The notes beneath the pieces are model-generated. The model saw nothing but the letters and a program-made list of their open reading frames with translations, did no database searches and was not told the origin of the DNA. A stretch of 44,171 nucleotides of DNA from Desulfocapsa sp. (lineage in GTDB: Bacteria; Desulfobacterota; Desulfobulbia; Desulfobulbales; Desulfocapsaceae): assembly GCA_016765495.1 (NCBI GenBank), contig JAESPV010000010.1, positions 2,117 to 46,287 of the forward strand, read 5' to 3'. Positions within the stretch are counted from its first letter, which is position 1. Every line of letters starts with the position of its first letter. Both the position numbers and the translations under genes were made by a program. Below are positions 26,791-34,855 of this stretch, piece by piece.

Positions 26791-26916
26791 ATGGACACTC
26801 TTCAGGATTTCATGCTGCATACGGAAAGCAACACCTACATTCTCATGGGAATATATCTCGTGTGTTTACTCGGGTTCTGGATATTTTTGACGCAAAAAGA
26901 CGAAGACCAGGACTGA
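26791..26916 (+). CDS. hmcD: HmcD-like 41-residue membrane subunit
   Basis: This small gene starts at ATG 26791, after a purine-rich AGGGAG...AGAAA stretch, and ends at TGA 26914-26916. The 41-residue product has one membrane helix (YILMGIYLVCLLGFWIFL) and an acidic C-terminus (QKDEDQD). The position between the NrfD subunit and the HmcE-like gene, and the size, match HmcD, a tiny hydrophobic subunit of Hmc complexes. It falls below usual ORF-length cut-offs and would easily be missed. The function is structural by inference. Confidence 0.8.
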   Translation: MDTLQDFMLHTESNTYILMGIYLVCLLGFWIFLTQKDEDQD

Positions 26917-26932
26917 TAGGAAATCTGCCACC

Positions 26933-28405
26933 ATGTTTTATACATTAATGGTCTATATAGCTTTATCTGTTTTTACAATCGGGCTGACATATCGTCTTTC
27001 CAGCTGGTTCCGTTTCAATGTCGGCATCAATACGGGTGGAGTGACACCATGGACACGAATCAGAGCTGCCTGCAAAGGTGTTGCTGGACTTTTCAATAAA
27101 GAAAAACTCACACTTCTTGGGATCGTTTTCCTGCAGGACATACTGCTTCAGAAGCATATACAGAAGCAGGACAGGCTGCGCTGGATCATGCATTTTCTTA
27201 TATTTTCGGCCTTTATGTTCCTGCTTATTTTTCATGCCCTGGATCAGATCATCGTCACCCCAATATTTGACAGGTTCTACCTTACGATGAACCCCTGGTT
27301 GATTATTGCCGGGATCATCCTCCTTGTCGGTCTTTCCATCGCCCTCTACAGAAGATATGTCCTGAAAGTTCCACGCTTAAAAACCAGCGCCATGGATTTG
27401 TATACCATCATTATTCTTCTGCTTATTACCCTCTCCGGCCTCTTTATGGAAATGACCAAACTCACATCCTATGACTACTATCAGAAAATCTGGTGGGTTC
27501 ATATCCTTGCCTGCCTATTCGGCCTTGCCTTTCTCCCGTTCAGCAAGATGTTTCATATGTTCACCACCCCCTTAAGCCTGCTGGCCAATGCGGTGATGGA
27601 TGAGAACTCAGATCCGGCCAACATTGCCACCAGGCAGGTGATGGAACTTGATGCCTGTACCCGGTGCAATACCTGCTCCAGACACTGTTCAGTCGCTGTG
27701 GCCTGTGACCATCTTGGCAATGACACTATTCTGCCGGCAGAACGGATGCACTTTCTCAAAGAATATATTGCCAATAAGAACATCAGCTCCAAAAAGCTGG
27801 CTGCAATTCAGCAGGGAATTTACCTCTGTACCAACTGTGACCGCTGTACCGTGGTCTGCCCTGCCGGCATCAACCTGCGGGAACTCTGGTTTTCCGCACG
27901 GGAAGAACTCCTCCGGGACAAACCACCTGTGGATCTGATGATGACCCCGTTTTCCTTCTTTCGAGGACTCAAACAGCCCCAAATCGATCAGGAACAGTAT
28001 GATAGTCCCCTTGAAAACGTGAAAAGCATGTTAACAGCAGGAGGCGATTTCTCAGCGGAAATGGATGCTGCTCCAATAGTTATTGGTCAAGGCAGTAACG
28101 AGCTCCATGAAGTTCTCGGTCTTTCAGAACGTATGGAAAGCTTCAGTTACTGTTTTTCATGTGAAAACTGTTCAACGGTATGCCCTGTGGTCGCTCATTA
28201 TACGGACTCACAACAGAGCCTTGATCTCTTGCCTCACCAGATAATACGCTCCGTGGCCCTTGGCCTTAAAGAGATGGCCACAGGATCAAGGATGTTGTGG
28301 AACTGCCTGAGCTGCTACCAATGTCAGGAACACTGTCCCCAGGGAGTCAAGGTGACGGATATCTTCAACACACTCAAAACCGTCTCCATTGAAGACCACA
28401 AGTAG
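26933..28405 (+). CDS. HmcE/NarI-like membrane domain fused to two HdrC-like [4Fe-4S] domains
   Basis: The N-terminal 225 residues hold about five membrane helices with histidines positioned as haem b ligands in the NarI/HmcE/DsrM family (IMHFLIF, FHALDQI, WWVHILAC, FHMFTTP). The rest is cytosolic and has four cysteine clusters in two pairs: CTRCNTCSRHC near 241 with CTNCDRCTVVCP near 299, and CFSCENCSTVCP near 407 with CLSCYQCQEHCP near 457. Each pair resembles an HdrC ferredoxin domain. In Desulfovibrio, HmcE and the FeS/CCG protein HmcF are separate genes. Here the CCG part is the next gene. The product would plug a cytosolic Hdr module into the membrane. AGGAAA precedes the ATG. Confidence 0.85.
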   Translation: MFYTLMVYIALSVFTIGLTYRLSSWFRFNVGINTGGVTPWTRIRAACKGVAGLFNKEKLTLLGIVFLQDILLQKHIQKQDRLRWIMHFLIFSAFMFLLIFHALDQIIVTPIFDRFYLTMNPWLIIAGIILLVGLSIALYRRYVLKVPRLKTSAMDLYTIIILLLITLSGLFMEMTKLTSYDYYQKIWWVHILACLFGLAFLPFSKMFHMFTTPLSLLANAVMDENSDPANIATRQVMELDACTRCNTCSRHCSVAVACDHLGNDTILPAERMHFLKEYIANKNISSKKLAAIQQGIYLCTNCDRCTVVCPAGINLRELWFSAREELLRDKPPVDLMMTPFSFFRGLKQPQIDQEQYDSPLENVKSMLTAGGDFSAEMDAAPIVIGQGSNELHEVLGLSERMESFSYCFSCENCSTVCPVVAHYTDSQQSLDLLPHQIIRSVALGLKEMATGSRMLWNCLSCYQCQEHCPQGVKVTDIFNTLKTVSIEDHK

Positions 28406-28417
28406 CACAGGAAAGAA

Positions 28418-29305
28418 ATGATGAAATATACACTATTTGTCGGCTGCAATATTCCGGCAAGGGTTCAACAGTACGAACTGGCTGCCAGGAGCGTCGCAGT
28501 AAAGCTTGGTATCGAACTGGTTGAGAATCAGGAGTTCAAGTGCTGCGGCTATCCCATGCAGAACAGTGACAACAAACCCTTCCTCCTGATGGCAGCCCGT
28601 AATCTTGCCCTTGCTGAAAAAGATGGCCTTGATATGATGGTGCTGTGCAAGTGCTGTTTTGGCAGCTTGAAAAAAGCCGCCCATCAGATTCAGCAGGACC
28701 CTGGATTACAAAAAGAAGTCAACACGTTTCTGGCAAAAGAAGATTTGAGATATTCTGGAAAATCTACGATAAAACACTTTCTTTCAATCCTCTTTCACGA
28801 CGTTGGCCTCACGGCAATAAAGAAAAAAGTATCCACCCCGTTTACAGATCTCAGCGTAGCGACACACTATGGATGTCATGCCCTGCGGCCAAGTGATGTC
28901 ACCCGCTTTGATGATCCTGTACGCCCCTCTCTCTTTGACGACCTGGTGAAAGTAACCGGAGCAAAAAGTATTGAGTGGCCTTTACAGCTTGAATGCTGCG
29001 GTGCTCCTCTTATGGGCATAAACGACACACTTTCAATGGATCTGGCCGAGAGAAAACTGGCCGACTGCAACAGAGCCGGTGCCGATTATGTGTGTGTGGG
29101 CTGTCCCTACTGCCAGATGCAGTTTGATCGGGTTCAGCACATGATGCTATCTGAGCGCAAACTAAGGCATGAAATTCCGGGCATCGTTTATCCCCAGCTG
29201 CTCGGGCTTGCCATGGGGCTTTCAGAAGAATCCCTTGGCCTGAAAATGAATATTTACACTATCAGTAAGCTTGAATCCTATAGACAGATGGAGACAGAAA
29301 ATTGA
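28418..29305 (+). CDS. hdrB: Heterodisulfide reductase subunit B-like CCG protein
   Basis: The 295-residue cytosolic protein has two complete CCG modules: CNIPARV...KCCGYP...LCKCC and YGCHALRP...ECCGAPL...CVGCPYC. In HdrB such modules bind two noncubane [4Fe-4S] clusters that reduce a disulfide. In sulfate reducers related subunits are thought to act on DsrC. The start follows AGGAAAG. It begins 12 bases after the HmcE-HdrC fusion, and its TGA overlaps the TTG start of hdrA. With the HdrC-like domains now in the upstream membrane protein and HdrA next, a full HdrABC set is present. The true substrate (DsrC, CoM-S-S-CoB analogue, other) cannot be read from sequence. Confidence 0.9.
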   Translation: MMKYTLFVGCNIPARVQQYELAARSVAVKLGIELVENQEFKCCGYPMQNSDNKPFLLMAARNLALAEKDGLDMMVLCKCCFGSLKKAAHQIQQDPGLQKEVNTFLAKEDLRYSGKSTIKHFLSILFHDVGLTAIKKKVSTPFTDLSVATHYGCHALRPSDVTRFDDPVRPSLFDDLVKVTGAKSIEWPLQLECCGAPLMGINDTLSMDLAERKLADCNRAGADYVCVGCPYCQMQFDRVQHMMLSERKLRHEIPGIVYPQLLGLAMGLSEESLGLKMNIYTISKLESYRQMETEN

Positions 29306-32300
29306 CTCAGGAAAAAATCGGCGCCGTAATGGTTGTTGGTGGCGGGATTGCAGGTATGCAGGCAGCTCTGGATGCTGCCGATACCGGCTACTACGTTTAT
29401 CTGGTTGAACGATCCCCCACCATAGGCGGGTTGATGTCACAACTGGACAAAACGTTTCCCACCAACGACTGTGCGATGTGAGTAATCTCACCTAAACTGG
29501 TCGAGGTCGGCCGGCATATAAATATAGAGCTACTCACCCTTTCAGAGGTCACGGATATAACCGGCACACAGGGGAATTTTACCGTCTCGCTGACACAGCA
29601 TCCGCGCTACGTGGATATGGACAAATGTATTGCCTGTGGAGCGTGCAGCCGGAAGTGCCCAAAGAAAGTAGTAAACGAGTACGACGCCGGCCTATCCAAA
29701 CGAAAGGCAATTTACGTCGAATACGCGCAGGCGGTTCCACTGAAATACGCCATTGACGACACCCAGTGCTTTTACCTGACAAAAGGAAAGTGTGGAAAAT
29801 GTGCAGAGACATGTCCCACAGGTGCCATCAACTACGAAGACCGCGCCAAAGATCTCGAATTTCAGGTGGGAGCAGTTATTTGCGCCAGCGGCTGTAAAAC
29901 ATATAATCCGGCTACCCACGACGTGTATGGCTATAACCGCTCTAAAAACATTGTGACCAGCCTTGAATTTGAGCGTATCCTCTCTTCATCGGGACCCTAT
30001 GGCGGGCATATGGTTCGCCCGTCGGGTAAAAATGAACCAAAAAAAATCGCCTGGCTCCAATGTGTTGGATCCCGTGATGTACATATCGGCGCCAAGGGCT
30101 ACTGCTCCAGTGTCTGCTGCACCTATGCCGTGAAAGAGGCCATGCTTGCCGTTGATCACGCCAAAGACGGGCTGGACGCAGCCATTTTTTATATGGATAT
30201 CCGTACCCATGGTAAGGATTTTGAGCGGTATTACAATCAGGCCCGTGATGAATTCGGTGTACGATTTGTCAAATCCAAAATAACCAACATCCTCCCAACT
30301 GAGGACGGCAATCAGCTTATCCGCTACATTGACGAATACGGAAACCTGGCTGAAGAAGCATTTGATATTGTGGTTCTCTCTGTTGGTCTTGAAGTGGGAG
30401 AATCCACCGTTCAACTGGCACATACGCTGGATATGAAACTTGATCAGTATAATTTTGTAGACACCACAAGTTTTTCTCCACAAGTAACATCAACTCCTGG
30501 CGTTTTTGTCTGCGGCGCTGTTGAGGCTCCCAAAGATATTCCCTCCTCTGTCATTGAAGCAAGTGCGTCGGCAGGAAGTGCTGGCAGTTTTTTAAATGAA
30601 TCACGCTGGAGTTTGACCAGGCAGAAAGAACTCCCGGAAGAACGAAATATCAGGGGCGAGCGTCCTCGTGTTGGTGTCTTTGTCTGCTGCTGCGGTACAA
30701 ATATCGCAGGTGTCATAGATGTGCCATCGGTGGTTGAGTATGTGAAGAACCTTCCCTATGTTACCTTCTCCACTCAAGGGCTATTCAGCTGTTCTCAGGA
30801 TGCGCTGAACAATCTTGCCGACACCATCAAAGCCGAGAATTTGAACAGAGTGGTTGTGGCCGCCTGTACTCCCAAAACCCATGAAACACTGTTTCAGGAA
30901 ACCCTTGCTGCAACTGGTCTTAACAAATATGTCTTTGAGATGGTTAATATCAGAAACCACTGTTCCTGGGTTCATAAAAACAGTCCGGATATTGCCACTG
31001 AAAAAGCAAGAGACCTGATTCGGATGGCTGTTGATAAGGTTGCCCTCATGGGGCCTTTGAACGAAGTCGAACTTGCGATCAACCAGTCGGCACTCGTCAT
31101 TGGCGGAGGTATTGCAGGAATGCAGGCCGCAAAGACACTTTCCGCACAGGGCTACCATACAAGTCTTATTGAAAGGGAAAAACAGCTCGGCGGAAAAGGG
31201 CTGGATATTCACGAAACCTGGCAGGGAGAAAATGTTGCTGAAAATGTGCGCCAACTGATTGCTGCTGTCAAAAACGATGCAAACATAGATATCTATACGG
31301 GTGCTCACATCAGCCACGTTGAGGGTTTTGTCGGTAACTTTACAACAACTGTTCAGACAACGGATTCCACAGTAGATCTTGAACATGGTGTTACGATTAT
31401 TGCATCGGGCGCCAGTGAATTCAAACCCGAGCAATATCTCTACGATGAGGATGATCGGGTAATTACAGGTCTTGAGCTTGACCGAAAACTCATTGCTGGT
31501 GATCCGGCGCTTGAACAAATAAAGACCGCTGTATTTATCCAGTGTGTCGGCTCCAGAATTCCTGCCCGGCCCTATTGTTCCAAGGTCTGCTGCACCCATT
31601 CCATAAAGAATGGACTCACGCTGAAAAAGCGTAATCCCGAGATGAATATCTACATCCTCTACCGGGATATGCGGCCTTACGGACTGCGTGAGGATCTGTA
31701 CCGGGAAGCACGGGAGAAAGGAATTCTTTTCCTGCGCTATACCTTTAAACAAGGTATTGATATCGATTACGATGGGGATGACCTGCAGCTACAGTTCACC
31801 GATACGGTTATGCGGAGAAAAATGGCAATCAATCTGGATATGCTGGTGCTTGCCACCGCCATTATCCCTCCAGAAAAGAATCCACTTGCCCGGCAATACA
31901 AGGTCACCCTGAACAACGACGGATTCTTTATGGAAGCCCATGCCAAGTTACGGCCCGTTGACTGTTCCACAGACGGTGTTTTTCTCTGTGGTCTCTCGCA
32001 TGGCCCAAAACCCATTGATGAGTCTGTCTCCCAGGCAATCGCTGCCGCCACAAGAGCCGTTACACTCCTGGCCCGAAAAACCATTGCCATCAGCGGTACA
32101 GTTGCCGAAGTCAACCCACAGGAATGTAGTGAATGCGGAGGATGTGTTGCAATCTGTCCATATTCTGCGCCATTCTTTATTGAAGAATCAGCCCGGTTAT
32201 TCCCGGGTAAAGCACAGATTAATCCAGCGCTATGTAAAGGATGCGGAATATGTGTGGCCTCCTGTCGCTCAGGAGCCATACATCTTCTTGGTTTTGACAA

Positions 32301-32340
32301 TGATCAGATAATGTCGCAGATTGCGGCGATCTACGAATAG
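29302..32340 (+). CDS. hdrA: Double-length HdrA flavoprotein, apparent selenoprotein (in-frame UGA at 29479)
   Basis: HdrA holds the bifurcating FAD of Hdr complexes. Read through one UGA, the product has 1012 residues. The first FAD fold has GGGIAG near 13. The family motif [15 protein letters not shown] has selenocysteine at residue 60 in place of the conserved Cys. Ferredoxin motifs [12 protein letters not shown] (109) and CGKCAETCP follow. A second, canonical HdrA begins near 457 ([14 protein letters not shown]), with another GGGIAG near 601 and two C-terminal clusters ([23 protein letters not shown]). Homology is continuous across the UGA in one frame. The start is TTG at 29302, overlapping the hdrB stop. 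No ATG precedes the Rossmann strand, and upstream the frame closes at a TAG. Taking the ATG at 29611 would delete the first FAD site. Confidence 0.9.
29479..29514 (+). promoter_or_regulatory. UGA(Sec) codon and candidate bSECIS hairpin in hdrA
   Basis: The UGA is at 29479-29481. CTGGTC (29497-29502) pairs with GGCCGG (29509-29514), using two G-U pairs, around the loop GAGGTC. The loop starts 21 bases after the UGA and its first base is G. This fits the published bacterial SECIS pattern of a small G-starting loop about 16-37 bases downstream. Confidence 0.65.
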
Positions 32341-32406
32341 TTTGAAGCATCAACATTTACTGTAAACCCATTACCGTAGGCGTTTGCCACAGTTTAAGGA
32401 GTCAAT

Positions 32407-32856
32407 ATGTCCGACTGGGAACCTAAAATAGTAGCTTTTTTGTGTAACTCCTGCAGTTACGGAGCAGCAGATCTTGCAGGTGTCGGCAGGATGCAGTACC
32501 CGGCCAATATCCGGATTATCCGTATCCCCTGTTCCGGTCGCATGAGCCCGAAGTTTGTTCTCTCTGCCTTCATGCAGGGAGCAGACGGTGTCTGGGTCTC
32601 CGGATGACACCCCGGTGAATGCCATTACCTGGAAGGTAATTATCACGCACGAAGAAAGTTCACCCTGTTTACCCGGATGCTGAGCCATATTGGAATTGAC
32701 CCTGAACGCTTGCAGTTTTCCTGGATATCCTCGGCTGAGTCAACCAAGTTTATCGATGTTGTCACCGAGGTGGTCGAAGCGGTTCGAAAAGTCGGCCCCA
32801 ATACAAGACTTGTGAAGAATGTGATCAGGGAATCGAAGCATGCAAACATATATTGA
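32407..32856 (+). CDS. mvhD: MvhD/FlxD-like [2Fe-2S] electron-transfer subunit, apparent selenoprotein (UGA at 32605)
   Basis: MvhD/FlxD proteins carry electrons between a hydrogenase or NAD(P)H module and HdrA. Read through one UGA, the product has 149 residues, the normal family length. It shows the conserved cysteines [12 protein letters not shown] and IPCSGRM, and then [14 protein letters not shown], where selenocysteine at residue 67 replaces the usual first Cys of the GCHPGDCHY motif. Homology runs unbroken to residue 149 ([20 protein letters not shown]). AAGGAG lies 7 bases before the ATG, and the 3' end overlaps the next gene by 17 bases. A 66-bp gap separates it from hdrA. Stopping at the UGA would leave a useless 66-residue fragment. 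Confidence 0.9.
32605..32640 (+). promoter_or_regulatory. UGA(Sec) codon and candidate bSECIS hairpin in mvhD
   Basis: The UGA is at 32605-32607. ATTACCT (32624-32630) pairs perfectly with AGGTAAT (32634-32640) around the loop GGA. The loop begins 23 bases after the UGA with two G residues, matching the bacterial SECIS pattern better than most chance hairpins would. Confidence 0.7.
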
Positions 32857-33790
32857 CAAAATAAGGGAGATTGCTGCCCGGCTCATAAAAGATGACACCA
32901 TTGAAATGGTGCTTGGCTTTCAGGAAGGCACTATTCCCATGATCAGCCCTCCAATAAGTGTCCGAACTGCTGATGACGTAGAAAAGCTCACATGGTCAAG
33001 CCACTGCTGTATAAACCTTGCCAACTACCTGACAGATGTTAAAGGCAAAGTTGCAGTATTTGCCAAAGGTTGTGACTGCAGATCCATCGTCAACCACATT
33101 GCAGAGGGCAAAGTCAAGCGCGAAGATGTGGTCATCATTGGTGTCCCGTGTAACGGCATGATGGAGCGACACACTATTAACAATGTATTTGGAGATGAAA
33201 TAGAAGAAGTTGTCGAGGAAGATGACGGTACAGTGATCGTCCGGGGTAAGGGACGAGAAGAGAAGTACCGGAAATCCGATCTTTTGCGGCAGAGCTGCCG
33301 GGTTTGCGTACACAAAAATCCGGTTCTCTACGATGAACTGGTGGCAGATCCTGTTGACGTACCTGAAGATATAAAGCGCTACGAAGAAGTGGAAAAAGTC
33401 GAAGCCCTGGAAATAGACGATCGCTGGAACTTTTTTGCAGATCTGATCTCCACCTGTATCCGTTGCTATGCCTGCCGGGATGCCTGCCCCACCTGCTACT
33501 GTCCCACCTGTTTTGTAGATGAGGCGCAACCACAATGGGTGGGAAAAGGCGATGAAGAACCCGATGTGATGACCTTTCATATCCTGCGGGCCTTTCACAC
33601 CGCAGGCCGTTGTACTGATTGCGGTGCCTGCGTTTCTTCCTGCCCCATGACCATTAATATGCGAGCCTTTACCAAGAAATTGGAAAAAGACTGCCTCGAC
33701 CTCTGGGACTGGGAGGCAGGACTGACCCCCGACATGCGTCCTGCCCTTGAAACCTACACTCCAAACGATCCTGAAGATAACTTCAAATAG
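32840..33790 (+). CDS. Flx-type iron-sulfur protein with FrhB-like N-domain and two [4Fe-4S] clusters
   Basis: The 316-residue cytosolic protein has an N-terminal region like the beta subunit of F420-type hydrogenases/dehydrogenases (KVAVFAKGCDCRSIVNH, EDVVIIGVPCNGMM, and a CRVCVHKNP cysteine pair near 154). A C-terminal ferredoxin pair follows: CIRCYACRDACPTCYCPTC near 212, with extra cysteines, and CTDCGACVSSCPM near 261. Such proteins occur with MvhD, HdrA and FlxA-like subunits, where they carry electrons from a flavin/NAD(P)H module. The start overlaps mvhD by 17 bases. I cannot decide between FlxB and FlxC naming from sequence. A F420-binding role is not implied in a bacterium of this kind. 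Confidence 0.8.
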   Translation: MQTYIDKIREIAARLIKDDTIEMVLGFQEGTIPMISPPISVRTADDVEKLTWSSHCCINLANYLTDVKGKVAVFAKGCDCRSIVNHIAEGKVKREDVVIIGVPCNGMMERHTINNVFGDEIEEVVEEDDGTVIVRGKGREEKYRKSDLLRQSCRVCVHKNPVLYDELVADPVDVPEDIKRYEEVEKVEALEIDDRWNFFADLISTCIRCYACRDACPTCYCPTCFVDEAQPQWVGKGDEEPDVMTFHILRAFHTAGRCTDCGACVSSCPMTINMRAFTKKLEKDCLDLWDWEAGLTPDMRPALETYTPNDPEDNFK

Positions 33791-33798
33791 GCATAGAG

Positions 33799-34839
33799 AT
33801 GAGGATTCTACAGATACAGAAAACAGACTGGTCAGCAGGGCTTGAGAAATCACGACAGGAATACACCCTGTTCGGTCCTGTAAAAGAAGGAAATAATATC
33901 AGTAAATTCAGAGAACTCGCTGCGGGTGAGGAACCGGATTTTTCCATCAGCACAACAACCATGTCTCCAAAATCCGTTGTGTTCCCCCAATCCGAGGTGA
34001 TGTTTACTTTTACGACGGACAGTGCATCTCCCGACTGCAATATCATGAAGGTTCCTGAGAAAAGTTACTCTCCACGGGCAATTATTGGCATCAGACCCTT
34101 TGATGCTGCTGCCATGAGCATCGTAAAGATGAATTTTGACACCCCGGACTACCGGGATCCTTACTGGTGTGATGCATATGAGGCATGTACCTTTATCGGA
34201 CTGGCTGTAACTGATCCCGAATCCTGTGATTTCTCAACCAGTACCGGTACCGGGCCTTTTGACATAAGCGGGCTTGATGTGCTGCTTGTTGATACAGGAG
34301 AATATTTTCTTGCTGAGGTCGTGACAGAAAAGGGCAGCACCTGGATACACAGTGCTGGTTTTAATAACGAGGCTGATGCAGAAAGCATTGAAGGACTCCA
34401 CAGCATGCGTGAGGAAGCGAAAAAGAAAATCGTATCCACTGTTGAGTTTGACACTATCAATAAAAAGGAAACCCTTGAGCTCTACAACGAATCGTACTGG
34501 GACTCCATTTCCTTTTCCTGCCTCAACTGCGGCACCTGTACCTATGTCTGCCCCACCTGCTGGTGTTTTGATATTCAGGATGAAACTGCCCACAAAAATG
34601 GCAGACGTATGAAAAACTGGGATTCCTGTATGTTTCCCAATTTCACCATCCACACCACCGGCCATAACCCAAGAAACACGAAACGTATGCGTGTCCGCCA
34701 GCGTTTTATGCATAAACTGAAATATCATCAGTCCAAATATGACAAGGGCATACTATGCGTGGGCTGTGGCAGGTGTGTGACCTTATGCCCGGTAAATATA
34801 GACATCCGTGAAGTATGTAAACAGATGAACAACAGCTAA
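33799..34839 (+). CDS. Flx/AsrA-type 4Fe-4S dicluster protein
   Basis: The 346-residue protein resembles the A subunit of anaerobic sulfite reductase and the HydB-type subunit of cytosolic hydrogenases. A long N-terminal domain (AIIGIRPFDAAAMSIVKMNF, with YRDPYWCDAYEACTFIGLA near 114) is followed by two ferredoxin clusters: CLNCGTCTYVCPTCWCFD near 240 and CVGCGRCVTLCPVNIDIREV near 320. In those complexes it passes electrons between an FAD/NAD(P)H-binding partner, here the next gene, and the remaining clusters. It starts 8 bases after the preceding stop and ends 16 bases before the FlxA-like gene, so the three form one unit. No catalytic sirohaem subunit is nearby, which argues against a sulfite reductase. 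Confidence 0.82.
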   Translation: MRILQIQKTDWSAGLEKSRQEYTLFGPVKEGNNISKFRELAAGEEPDFSISTTTMSPKSVVFPQSEVMFTFTTDSASPDCNIMKVPEKSYSPRAIIGIRPFDAAAMSIVKMNFDTPDYRDPYWCDAYEACTFIGLAVTDPESCDFSTSTGTGPFDISGLDVLLVDTGEYFLAEVVTEKGSTWIHSAGFNNEADAESIEGLHSMREEAKKKIVSTVEFDTINKKETLELYNESYWDSISFSCLNCGTCTYVCPTCWCFDIQDETAHKNGRRMKNWDSCMFPNFTIHTTGHNPRNTKRMRVRQRFMHKLKYHQSKYDKGILCVGCGRCVTLCPVNIDIREVCKQMNNS

Positions 34840-34855
34840 CGCGAGACTACTTGCA

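Noticed and set aside
29611..32340. HdrA starting at the ATG at 29611 as a normal 909-residue protein
   Set aside because: The preceding 103 codons encode a perfect HdrA FAD fold in the same frame, interrupted only by a UGA at the conserved Cys position, and the TTG start overlaps the hdrB stop.
32407..32607. MvhD as a pseudogene ended by a nonsense codon
   Set aside because: The UGA replaces the motif cysteine exactly, is followed by a SECIS-like hairpin, and the remaining frame is fully conserved in kind. A second Sec gene sits beside it.
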